A stretch of 64,000 nucleotides of DNA from Marinomonas gallaica. GTDB taxonomy: Bacteria; Pseudomonadota; Gammaproteobacteria; Pseudomonadales; Marinomonadaceae. The notes beneath the pieces were generated by a model, which ran no database searches, was not told where the DNA came from, and worked only from the letters and a program-made list of their open reading frames with translations. Position numbers and translations under genes: made by a program. Position 1 is the stretch's first letter; the number at the start of each line of letters is the position of its first letter. Positions 20,396 to 27,522 of the stretch are shown piece after piece. The DNA lies in the NCBI RefSeq assembly GCF_001639745.1, contig NZ_LTAX01000003.1, forward strand, positions 124,001-188,000. The letters are read 5' to 3'.

Positions 20396-20518
20396 TCTAA
20401 CACGCTTAAGTGGTGAGCATCCAATGCGGAGCTTAACCATACCATCGTAAACACAAAGCCCAACAATAAAATGGAAAATGCTAAATATTGAGAATCACTC
20501 TTAAATGTCTGTTATGCG
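20396..20518 (-). repeat. attC site 3
   Basis: On the minus strand it runs from GCATAAC (R'', one mismatch to RYYYAAC) to GTTAGAC (R', exact GTTRRRY), 123 bases. The adjacent arms ACATTTAAGAGTG and CACTTAAGCGTG are complementary with a few unpaired bases, as in attC L''/L' boxes. It lies between the acetyltransferase stop (4 bases away) and the VOC gene. Confidence 0.82.
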
Positions 20519-20521
20519 TAA

Positions 20522-21085
20522 TTATGGCTCAGCAATGATTTCTTTTAACACTTTCGCTGGGTTACCAGCAATGACGACGTTGTCTCCAAAACTCTTCGTT
20601 ACCACTGCACCAGAGGCTACCACCACATTGTTGCCAAGGGTGACGCCAGGATTGATAACTGCATGACCACCAACCCAACAATTGTCACCTATAGTGATTG
20701 GCTTTGCTAACTCTAAACCACTGCTCCTCTCGGTTGGGTCTAAAGGGTGTGTCGCAGTATAAATTCCAACTTGAGGTGCAAGTAAACAATTCTCACCAAA
20801 CGTTACTTGGGCAGCATCTAAAATTACACAGCCGAAATTAGCGTAGAAATTATCACCAACATGAATGTTAAAACCGTAGTCACAATTGAAAGAAGACTCA
20901 ATGTGGATAGTGTTACCTGTAGAGCCAAATAAATGCTTCACTATCTCAACGCGCTTTTGATGAAACGCAACAGACGTAGTATTTAACGCTTCAGTTAACA
21001 ACCTAGCGCTCAATCTAAGCTTTAATAACTCTTCATCACTTGGATCATAAAGCCTACCTGCCAACATTTTTTCTTTTTCAGACAT
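20522..21085 (-). CDS. maltose O-acetyltransferase-like sugar acetyltransferase
   Basis: Acetyl-CoA-dependent O-acetyltransferase of the Maa/NodL/LacA group, 187 residues. The N-terminal helix MSEKEKMLAGRLYDPSDEEL is the Mac domain; then come the hexapeptide beta-helix and catalytic His113 in the loop IYTATHPLDP; the end is VVIAGNPAKVLKEI. The acceptor may be a sugar or, less likely, an antibiotic; the xenobiotic acetyltransferases of integrons are related but have different N-termini. Cassette gene between attC sites 2 and 3. Confidence 0.88.
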   Translation of the reverse strand: MSEKEKMLAGRLYDPSDEELLKLRLSARLLTEALNTTSVAFHQKRVEIVKHLFGSTGNTIHIESSFNCDYGFNIHVGDNFYANFGCVILDAAQVTFGENCLLAPQVGIYTATHPLDPTERSSGLELAKPITIGDNCWVGGHAVINPGVTLGNNVVVASGAVVTKSFGDNVVIAGNPAKVLKEIIAEP

Positions 21086-21112
21086 TAAACTTAGACTCCA
21101 AAAGCGACTTAT

Positions 21113-21212
21113 TTATAACGCCGCATTAAGCGGACTAAAATTGTGGGTTATACTGTGTAGCGAAGCGGAACGTAACCCACTGTTTTAGTTCCGTTTAAAT
21201 GCCTTGTTAGAG
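21113..21212 (-). repeat. attC site 2
   Basis: On the minus strand it runs from CTCTAAC (R'') to GTTATAA (R'). Arms TAACAAGGCATTTAAACGG and CCGCTTAATGCGGCGTTA pair with a bulge, and the inner stem GTGGGTTA / TAACCCAC closes a loop. The left core extends as GGTGCTCTAAC, perfectly complementary to the first bases of the HEPN cassette (GTTAGAGCACC), as expected for a cassette's own attC. Length 100. Confidence 0.87.
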
Positions 21213-21217
21213 CACCG

Positions 21218-22681
21218 TTAAATGAGTGGCACCTCATTTGATAAAGCACTGAACTTATTATCTTTTTTTGCAAACTTTTCAGTGAAGTTAATAGCCAAGC
21301 ATAGATATATTAATGCATGTCTCGTTTGTTTGAAAACATACATTCCTTTATCAACGAGCTCATCAGACGTAATCTTATACGCATAATCATATTCGTTTTC
21401 CCAAGTAGAGAAACCTTCACAATCAGGGTTTACAACTCTAACCCAACCGTGTTCTAGTTCATTGCGTAGTTCTCGCACTTCGAAAGCCGAATCATCAAGC
21501 CAATAAGAAGGTCTTCTCTCATCATCATCGTGCTGGGTAAAGTCTTTGCTTAACCAGAACAATGCAGTTAAAAATGGATTATTCTGGTCTTTTAATTTTT
21601 TCTGCTTATCAAACCATTGCCGATTAAACGCAATCTTGGAGCTGTCTAATTCATAGTACTTATCTAAGAGTCTTGAGATTTTGTCTAGTACACTAAAACA
21701 GCCTTTCAAAGCACTCTTTATTTTTTCAATGTATCCTTCGTAGATTACGCCGTCTAATGTGTCTGTTAGATATTTATCTTTGTCAGTGAATTTTACGTAT
21801 TTTTTATTCAACCCTTCGTAGAACAAATGACGATAGAAGCAATACTCATTTTTCATTGATGAAAATGCCGCAGATAGATACGGGCCTTCAAAAACTGGAG
21901 TGCTATATGATGGAAAATTGAGAACGTCATGATCTACAACCCAAGCATTTTCTAGATCATTTAATGGATTGAGGAATAGTATATTATCTTTACACCAGTT
22001 CCGATATTTTGTTTCTTCTTTTGAATAGTCTGGCTTATAAGGGTGAGCTAATAGATCAGGATCTTCGTCAAATGAATTTTGAACATGTTGGAGGAAGCGT
22101 CCAAATTCAGAGCCTGAATCAACTTTGATACTTTCTCTAATGCCATTATGATAAATATCATCTTTAGCTAGTAGTTTTTTTGCATAGTTGTATGCATATA
22201 GCTGGTAATAATGAATATGCTCTTCATCGTATAAATAGTGAGAAATCCAAAGCAGACCAGTTGTAAGTCTATATAATCCAACTTCTTCGGCATCCCCAAA
22301 ATGGGAAATCCCTTGCTTCCAAAGAGGAATGGCTTCAAAGGTTCTACATAATTTTTGTAGTGTATTTGCATGGTTTACTTCTACTTGAGGAAGTAGTTGA
22401 TAAGCCTGATTTTCATATCGATAAAATTTCCTATGGCAAATGATAGCATTACCATAATTTGGATTGTTCCATATGTCATTTCTATCAGAAGCTAAATGCT
22501 GGTATATATTCGATAGGTAGTAAGTCAATATACTTTTTATAATATCGGGAGCTTTACTTTCATCAGAGATGATTTTCTTTAACTCATCACAAAAACGTAC
22601 TAAAGAGTCAACATCATCAGATTCAATACAACTATCAATGTTTCTTGCAAAAAAAGCGATCTTTTCGTTCCAGCCGTCCAT
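21218..22681 (-). CDS. LA2681-type HEPN-domain protein (cassette gene, candidate RNase/defence)
   Basis: A 487-residue, noticeably AT-rich gene with no signal peptide or membrane helix. The N-terminal half is helical and TPR-like (residues about 1-190). The C-terminal half contains RELRNELEHG, giving the HEPN motif R-x4-H (Arg406, His411), embedded in helices as in HEPN ribonucleases; NPLNDLENAW and HDVLNFP further resemble, from memory, the LA2681-like HEPN family. HEPN proteins are frequent toxins and antiphage effectors, so a defence role is inferred, not shown. The gene starts 36 bases inside the cassette and stops 5 bases before attC site 2. No antitoxin gene is visible within the cassette. 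Confidence 0.7.
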   Translation of the reverse strand: MDGWNEKIAFFARNIDSCIESDDVDSLVRFCDELKKIISDESKAPDIIKSILTYYLSNIYQHLASDRNDIWNNPNYGNAIICHRKFYRYENQAYQLLPQVEVNHANTLQKLCRTFEAIPLWKQGISHFGDAEEVGLYRLTTGLLWISHYLYDEEHIHYYQLYAYNYAKKLLAKDDIYHNGIRESIKVDSGSEFGRFLQHVQNSFDEDPDLLAHPYKPDYSKEETKYRNWCKDNILFLNPLNDLENAWVVDHDVLNFPSYSTPVFEGPYLSAAFSSMKNEYCFYRHLFYEGLNKKYVKFTDKDKYLTDTLDGVIYEGYIEKIKSALKGCFSVLDKISRLLDKYYELDSSKIAFNRQWFDKQKKLKDQNNPFLTALFWLSKDFTQHDDDERRPSYWLDDSAFEVRELRNELEHGWVRVVNPDCEGFSTWENEYDYAYKITSDELVDKGMYVFKQTRHALIYLCLAINFTEKFAKKDNKFSALSNEVPLI

Positions 22682-22717
22682 GCATTCTCTCGATTAAATG
22701 TGATGTGGATTTAGGTG

Positions 22718-22774
22718 CTCTAACAATTAAGGGTTATACGGCAGCGTAGCTGCGGCTATAACCCACTGTTGAAC
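22718..22774 (-). repeat. attC site 1 (compact, 57 bp)
   Basis: On the minus strand it runs from GTTCAAC (R'', exact RYYYAAC) to GTTAGAG (R', last base off consensus). The interior folds into a near-perfect hairpin: GGGTTATA pairs with TATAACCC and GCAGC with GCTGC. It shares the GTGGGTTA inner stem with attC site 2. It would be the 3' end of a preceding cassette whose gene is not recognisable. Confidence 0.82.
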
Positions 22775-23125
22775 GGCCGCGTTTCTATATAGGGGATTTG
22801 CTTTTTTCATGGTGGGACGTCCCTGTAAAATAACTCGCTTAATACCAAAATCTGTTTGGACTATGCCGCTTCAGATCGTCTTTGATCGCCGCTATGTTGG
22901 TTCATAATGTACCTTTTTGTAGCGTGATTTTACCAGAGAGGCAAGCTATTCCCTCAGGCCTTTTAACCTAATCTTTTTTATACTCTGATCTCACTAAGCG
23001 CTAACCGCTATTGTCCCATGGCAGCATGACGCGAAGCCGTTCTATCACTTTTTACTGAGCAAAAAGTCGTAAAGCCGCTTGGTAATTCAATCGGCTGTAG
23101 TTAGTCCCTCGCACGGCGAGGCTGT
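22775..23125. other. non-coding stretch between the cassette array and the repeat cluster
   Basis: About 350 bases with no credible reading frame. It could be the remains of a further cassette or of the array boundary. No attI or integrase promoter was recognised. A degraded REP-like stem (CCTCGCACGGCGAGG, 23106-23120) marks the beginning of the repeat cluster. Confidence 0.5.
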
Positions 23126-23336
23126 TGGCTCATTCCCATGCGTTTGATTAGCGCTGACGCGTCGAAGCATGAGACATAGCGCAAGCGAATTAAATGCCAT
23201 GGAATGAAGCATCAATGCAGGTTGATGTGCCGAAGCTGGATAGCTTCGGCACATTGATGATTTATTTCGGTGTGGCGAGATTGATCCCCGATGGAATCGG
23301 GTCGTACGGCTCCCTCGCTCTGCGAGGTCTTACAGG
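23126..23336. repeat. long imperfect repeat, copy A
   Basis: Most complete of three related units. It contains: an imperfect inverted repeat around a 42-base core (23161-23202, shared with copies B and C); a perfect 11-bp hairpin, GTGCCGAAGCT-GGAT-AGCTTCGGCAC (23227-23252), flanked by ATCAATG and CATTGAT; and two REP-like hairpins. No protein is encoded. Confidence 0.8.
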
Positions 23337-23422
23337 TCGCGGCACGGAGTGCGCTCCTACTAGAATTAATTTGGGATGCTTAATCCCTCGCGCAGCGAGG
23401 TCGTACAAGAGCTTTTCTGCCT

Positions 23423-23646
23423 TGGCTTATTGGCGATACTCCATGCGTTTGATTCGTGCGCTCTTTAAATAAACACTAGGTCGAAGCATGAGACATAGCG
23501 CAAGCTAATTAAATGCCATGGGATAGAGTATCAAAGCAGGTTGAGATACCGAAGCTGGATAGCTTGGAATGTTGATGATTTATTTCGGTGAGGCGAGATT
23601 AATCCCCGATGGAATCGTACGGCTCCCTCGCGCAGCGAGGTCGTAC
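23423..23646. repeat. long imperfect repeat, copy B
   Basis: Same order of elements as copy A. The 42-base core is at 23480-23521 with one base change, the middle hairpin is weakened (CCGAAGCTGGATAGCTTGG) and the first REP-like hairpin is shortened by a few bases. The left arm of the long inverted repeat differs before the core. Confidence 0.78.
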
Positions 23647-23660
23647 TGAGCTTTTTTGAC

Positions 23661-23823
23661 TTGGTTCATTAGCGAAATCCCATGTGTTTAATTTGCGCTG
23701 ACGCGTCGAAGCATGAGACATAGCGCAAGCGAATTAAATGCCATGGGATTGAGTATCAATGCAGGCTGGGGTTATCCCCGATGAAATCGGGTCGTACGAT
23801 TCCCTCCCGCAGCGAGGTCGTAC
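23661..23823. repeat. long imperfect repeat, copy C (internally deleted)
   Basis: The 42-base core (23705-23746) is identical or nearly so to copy A, but the middle hairpin block is missing: GCAGG joins directly to the region before the CCCCGAT hairpin. Both REP-like hairpins at the right end are retained. Confidence 0.78.
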
Positions 23824-23873
23824 AGGGATTTTGTGTGGTAGTATTTGCGGCTTGTTAGGGAGTGGTTTGGGTT

Positions 23874-24143
23874 ATGATTGAGAAACAAGATTTGCTGGAT
23901 ATTGCGCGTCAGAAGATGCCATTCGGGAAGTACGAGGGGCGTTTGATCGTGGATTTACCAGAGGAATATTTACTTTGGTTTAACCATAAAGGTTGGCCGG
24001 AGGGTAAGTTAGGCCGTTGGTTGCAGCTGGCGTTGGAGGTGAAGATTAACGGTTTGGAAAAGATCGTCGAGCCGCTGAAATTGCCTGAAGCGCAGAAACC
24101 TAAGCAGCCAAAAGTACAAATTCGTTTTGATGATTTAGACTAA
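23874..24143 (+). CDS. DUF3820 family protein
   Basis: A small cytosolic protein of 89 residues matching DUF3820 (also labelled a putative quorum-sensing-regulated virulence factor): MPFGKYEGRLIVDLPEEYL, WFNHKGWPEGKLGRWLQL and LEVKINGLE are diagnostic. Function unknown. The frame extends upstream to a GTG at 23862, but the ATG at 23874 gives the conserved N-terminus. It begins 50 bases after the repeat cluster. Confidence 0.82.
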   Translation: MIEKQDLLDIARQKMPFGKYEGRLIVDLPEEYLLWFNHKGWPEGKLGRWLQLALEVKINGLEKIVEPLKLPEAQKPKQPKVQIRFDDLD

Positions 24144-24243
24144 TTTATACTGATGCGCGTCGCGAAATGTGCACTTTTAACTTGTCGCTTGATTAAAGTT
24201 TGAGTAAAGTCACGCCACTTTTTATTTTACAAAGCGGCTGACT

Positions 24244-24633
24244 GTGAAACAACGCACTCACTTTTTCTTGATCCTCTGCTGGCTAGCGTACTTTGCTGTA
24301 CCGCTGGTGAACGGTATTGGTCAGTCAGGTGTGCAACGGATCGAGCTTTGTACCACTCAAGGCGTCGAGAGCTATTTTGTTTACGCGTCCGACCTACAGC
24401 AAGAGATACAACAAGACTCTCAAGCGAGTCAGCATAGCAGTTCCCATTCTTGTCCCTGTACGCATTTCTTTATGGACACCGCCACCACCGCACTGGCGTT
24501 CCATATCCATCAAAAAGTTGTAGACCAACCGACTCACTCGTCTCAAACACCACAAACACGTCCAATCCGCACCACTCAAGCCCGTGCGCCTCCTGCATTC
24601 ATTGCGTTAAGTGAAGATCAAAAACTAGCATGA
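24244..24633 (+). CDS. DUF2946-like secreted or membrane-associated protein
   Basis: 129 residues with an N-terminal hydrophobic segment (FFLILCWLAYFAVPLVNGIG), a CTTQG motif, a His/Cys-rich centre (HSSSHSCPCTHFF) and a C-terminal ARAPPAF, features shared with DUF2946 proteins often found beside TonB-dependent copper or iron receptors. Metal binding is inferred. Start is GTG with only a weak ribosome site; no ATG is available. The next gene, a PepSY membrane protein, begins 58 bases on, suggesting an operon. Confidence 0.65.
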   Translation: MKQRTHFFLILCWLAYFAVPLVNGIGQSGVQRIELCTTQGVESYFVYASDLQQEIQQDSQASQHSSSHSCPCTHFFMDTATTALAFHIHQKVVDQPTHSSQTPQTRPIRTTQARAPPAFIALSEDQKLA

Positions 24634-24691
24634 TGCCCTGACAATTGTCGGGGCATCAACTTTGTATGCCCGAATAGTTGCAGGAATTCTA

Positions 24692-26041
24692 ATGTTTGGT
24701 TCTAAGGACTTTTACCGCTCTGTATGGCGCTGGCACTTCTTCGCCGGTCTATACGTCACTCCGTTTTTAATTATGCTCTCCATCACTGGTTTAATGATGC
24801 TGTTTGCGCCGATTGTTGAGCGTATGCAACACTCAGATTTGTACTATGTTGATCAAGCTACCAATACCCCATTGACCTATGAACAGCAGTATCAGTTGGT
24901 CGCGGATCAATACCCAGCAGATCAAATCCAACGCGTTTATGTGTCGGATTCCGCAACCGACGCCACTCGCTTTCAAGTGAAAATGGACGATGACACACGC
25001 TCTGTTTTTGTCGACCCTTATCAGGGCAAAGTACTGGGTGATTTGACCGTCAGTAACTCTCTTTATGCATGGGCGGACGATACCCATGGCACCTTCATGA
25101 TTGGCTTAACAGGCGATTGGTTAATTGAGATTGCCATCAGTTTTACAATTTTGTTGATCCTAACCGGCGTGTACATGTGGTGGCCAAGTAAAGGGCAGTC
25201 AAAGTGGCGTGCGGCTACGACGGTCCGTGGTAAAGGCCGCTCCATGTGGCGCAACCTGCACAGTGTGACCGGTGTTTGGATCGCTGTTATTTTACTTTTC
25301 TTCAGCATCTCGGGGTTATCTTGGGCCAGTGTCTGGGGCGGAAAATTAGTTCAAGCCTGGAGCACGTTTCCAACCGAACAAAGCGCTAAAAACGTGTCTT
25401 CAACGCTGACGCATAACGACTTAAATCCAGAAGGCGTGAAGCAAATCCCTTGGAACCTTGAGCAGTCCCCTTTACCTGAGTCATCCGCATTTGGTGATCA
25501 CACCATTACATTAGATCGTGTGGTGAACGATGCTAAAGACATGGGCTTCACTCGCTTCCAAGTGCATTTTCCGCGTGGAGAACAAGGTGTTTTTACCGCG
25601 ACAGCCAGCACAATGGGACGCGATATTAACAATGCGTTAGATGATCGAACCGTACACCTTGATCGTTATTCAGGCTCTGTGATCGCTGATGTTGGCTTTA
25701 TGGATTACAACTGGTTTGCGAAATCCATGGCCTTTGGCATTGCCTTGCACATGGGACAGTTTGGTGTTTGGAACTTAGTCGCCTGCACGGTGTTCTGTTT
25801 GGCCGTGATTCTCATGTGCGTCTCTGGTGTGGTGATGTGGTGGAAGCGTCGCCCTAGCAATGCGGTGGATCTTTCTGCGCCCCCAATGCCTAAAAACCTA
25901 AAGCGCTGGCAACATGCGGTTTGGTTACTGCTGCCAATTTCATTACTGATGCCGATGGCAACCATCGGCATGGCTGTGATCATACTAGTTGATGTATTCG
26001 TTCTACTCTCTATCCCTAAACTACGAGCAAAATGGGCTTAG
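24692..26041 (+). CDS. PepSY-associated transmembrane protein (PiuB-like)
   Basis: Inner-membrane protein of 449 residues with the PepSY_TM architecture: a helix near the N-terminus (WHFFAGLYVTPFLIML), a periplasmic PepSY portion, a second helix pair around TGVYMWWPSKG, RNLHSVTGVW, a further periplasmic part and C-terminal helices with SGVVMWWKRRP. Homologues support siderophore or iron uptake, probably as ferric reductases. ATG at 24692 with CAGGA is preferred to the TTG at 24662. Pairs with the DUF2946-like gene; no Fur box was recognised upstream. Confidence 0.85.
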   Translation: MFGSKDFYRSVWRWHFFAGLYVTPFLIMLSITGLMMLFAPIVERMQHSDLYYVDQATNTPLTYEQQYQLVADQYPADQIQRVYVSDSATDATRFQVKMDDDTRSVFVDPYQGKVLGDLTVSNSLYAWADDTHGTFMIGLTGDWLIEIAISFTILLILTGVYMWWPSKGQSKWRAATTVRGKGRSMWRNLHSVTGVWIAVILLFFSISGLSWASVWGGKLVQAWSTFPTEQSAKNVSSTLTHNDLNPEGVKQIPWNLEQSPLPESSAFGDHTITLDRVVNDAKDMGFTRFQVHFPRGEQGVFTATASTMGRDINNALDDRTVHLDRYSGSVIADVGFMDYNWFAKSMAFGIALHMGQFGVWNLVACTVFCLAVILMCVSGVVMWWKRRPSNAVDLSAPPMPKNLKRWQHAVWLLLPISLLMPMATIGMAVIILVDVFVLLSIPKLRAKWA

Positions 26042-26051
26042 TCTACTAAAG

Positions 26052-26086
26052 CAAAAATGGACTGGGAGAAAGTTCTCCCAGTCCAT
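26052..26086. terminator. terminator between the PepSY gene and fumC
   Basis: A 14-bp perfect stem (26057-26070 with 26073-26086, ATGGACTGGGAGAA and complement). The A run on the left becomes a T run on the minus strand, so it best terminates the fumC operon, but it can also stop the convergent PepSY gene. Confidence 0.8.
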
Positions 26087-26135
26087 GCCATCTTCCTTGA
26101 TGGGGCCGACTCGGTTTGTCTAGCAATAGAGTGGC

Positions 26136-27512
26136 TTATAAACCGCCTTTCGTCAGTTTGGCGGGATCTAATAAACCTTCAAGCTCTTCATGGCTTAGTT
26201 CCGTTTCTTGCGCTGCGACATCGATCACTGGACGTTTTTCTTGATACGCTTTTTTGGCGATTTCTGCAGCTTTTGCATAGCCAATGATCGGGTTCAATGC
26301 GGTGACTAAGATTGGATTTTTAGCCAGCGCTTCATTTAACTTATCTTCATTTACGGTCAAAGTGGCAATGGCTTTATCTGCAAGTAAGTGCCCACTATTG
26401 GTTAGTAACTGAATGCTACTTAATAGGTTGCTGGCGATCACTGGAAGCATGACATTTAATTCAAAGTTGCCCGATTGCCCTGCAACCGTGATGGTGGCAT
26501 CGTTGCCCATCACTTGCGCAGCCACCATCGCTGTGGCTTCAGGAATAACGGGGTTTACTTTACCAGGCATGATGGATGACCCCGGTTGAAGTGCTTCAAG
26601 AGTGATCTCCCCTAGCCCTGCGAGCGGACCTGAATTCATCCAACGTAAATCGTTAGCAATTTTCATGTAAGTGACAGCGATCGTTTTTAATGCTCCTGAT
26701 AACGCTACGGCGGTATCTTGCGAACCAATTAGAGCAAAGTAATCGTCTGCGGGTGAAAACGTCACTTCGGTAATGGCAGACAGTTCTTGGCAAATTTTGG
26801 TCGAAAAATCTGGATGGGCATTGATGCCTGTACCAACGGCGGTGCCCCCTTGAGCCAGCTTAGTGACTTTAGGGAGTAAGGCATTTAGATTATCAATGTT
26901 GTCTTGCAGCTGCGCCGCCCAGCCATTAAAGGTTTGATCAAAGCGCACCGGCATCGCATCCATTAAGTGGGTACGGCCCGTTTTGGTGTAACCTTTCAGT
27001 GCTTGACCCTTTGTGTGTATCTCACTTTGTAAATGGCGTAATGCCGGAAGTAAGCGTTTGCTAACCTCAATAGCAGCACTCGCATGTATCGCACTGGGGA
27101 TAATATCATTACTACTTTGACCAAAATTCACATGGTCGTTCGGCCCCACTTTATCACCCAGCTTGCGGCTAGCAAGCGTGGCAATAACTTCATTGGCGTT
27201 CATATTGGAGCTGGTTCCAGAACCCGTTTGAAACACATCAACAGGAAAATGCTGCATTAGATTGGGTTGCTGCAACAGTTCGCTACAAGCTTCATCGATC
27301 GCCGATGACATTTCTACAGTAATACAATCTAAAGATTGGTTAGCACGGGCCGCGGCCTGTTTCAGTTGTACCAGTGCTCGAATAAAAGGTTCTGGAAGTG
27401 ATTGCCCACTTACAGGAAAATTATTAATTGCTCGCTGAGTCTGTGCGCCATATAGCGCACTTTCAGGGACGCTTAATTCGCCCATGCTATCGGCTTCAAT
27501 TCTGGTGTTCAT
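26136..27512 (-). CDS. fumC: class II fumarate hydratase
   Basis: Iron-independent, oxygen-stable fumarase that interconverts fumarate and malate in the TCA cycle. The superfamily signature GSSIMPGKVNP is at 311-321 (catalytic Ser312) and TGRTHLMDA at 178-186 includes the active-site His182. Length 458 matches the family. It lies 10 bases after a small gene whose promoter carries a Fur-box-like sequence. Such control makes FumC replace iron-sulphur fumarases under iron limitation, as known for the Pseudomonas fagA-fumC-orfX-sodA operon. Confidence 0.96.
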   Translation of the reverse strand: MNTRIEADSMGELSVPESALYGAQTQRAINNFPVSGQSLPEPFIRALVQLKQAAARANQSLDCITVEMSSAIDEACSELLQQPNLMQHFPVDVFQTGSGTSSNMNANEVIATLASRKLGDKVGPNDHVNFGQSSNDIIPSAIHASAAIEVSKRLLPALRHLQSEIHTKGQALKGYTKTGRTHLMDAMPVRFDQTFNGWAAQLQDNIDNLNALLPKVTKLAQGGTAVGTGINAHPDFSTKICQELSAITEVTFSPADDYFALIGSQDTAVALSGALKTIAVTYMKIANDLRWMNSGPLAGLGEITLEALQPGSSIMPGKVNPVIPEATAMVAAQVMGNDATITVAGQSGNFELNVMLPVIASNLLSSIQLLTNSGHLLADKAIATLTVNEDKLNEALAKNPILVTALNPIIGYAKAAEIAKKAYQEKRPVIDVAAQETELSHEELEGLLDPAKLTKGGL

Positions 27513-27522
27513 TGGTTAACTC

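Larger units (their letters stand above)
19513..22774 (-). mobile_element. integron gene-cassette array without integrase (CALIN)
   Basis: Four attC-like recombination sites in one orientation (minus strand) separate three gene cassettes: HEPN protein, sugar O-acetyltransferase, and a VOC + ABM pair. Each gene ends within a few bases of the attC that follows it, as integron cassettes do. No tyrosine integrase with the IntI patch is encoded anywhere in the window, so this is a cluster of attC sites lacking an integron-integrase, unless intI lies outside. The attI-proximal side should be at higher coordinates. Confidence 0.85.
23286..23823 (-). repeat. cluster of eight REP-like hairpins (GTACGA head)
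   Basis: On the minus strand most begin with GTACGA followed by a palindrome. Type 1 has stem CCCGAT / ATCGGG (23286-23307, 23604-23620 shortened, 23776-23797). Type 2 has stem CCTCGC / GCGAGG (23311-23333 with a changed head, 23384-23406, 23624-23646, 23801-23823). An eighth element at 23336-23360 reads GTAGGAGCGCACTCCGTGCC on the minus strand and resembles GTAG-headed REPs. A conserved tetranucleotide head before a hairpin is the hallmark of REP sequences mobilised by RAYT transposases; no RAYT gene is in the window. Confidence 0.75.

Noticed and set aside
23194-23472. Open frame of 92 codons across the repeat cluster
   Set aside because: It runs through REP-like hairpins and repeat copy A and has no ribosome site, no family resemblance and no counterpart in copies B or C.
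23126-23823. Possible CRISPR array
   Set aside because: Repeats are far longer than CRISPR repeats, irregularly spaced, divergent outside the core and not separated by unique spacers; no cas genes are nearby.
23842-23874. GTTAGGG before the DUF3820 gene as a further attC end
   Set aside because: The last base does not fit GTTRRRY and no inverse core with complementary arm is found to its left.
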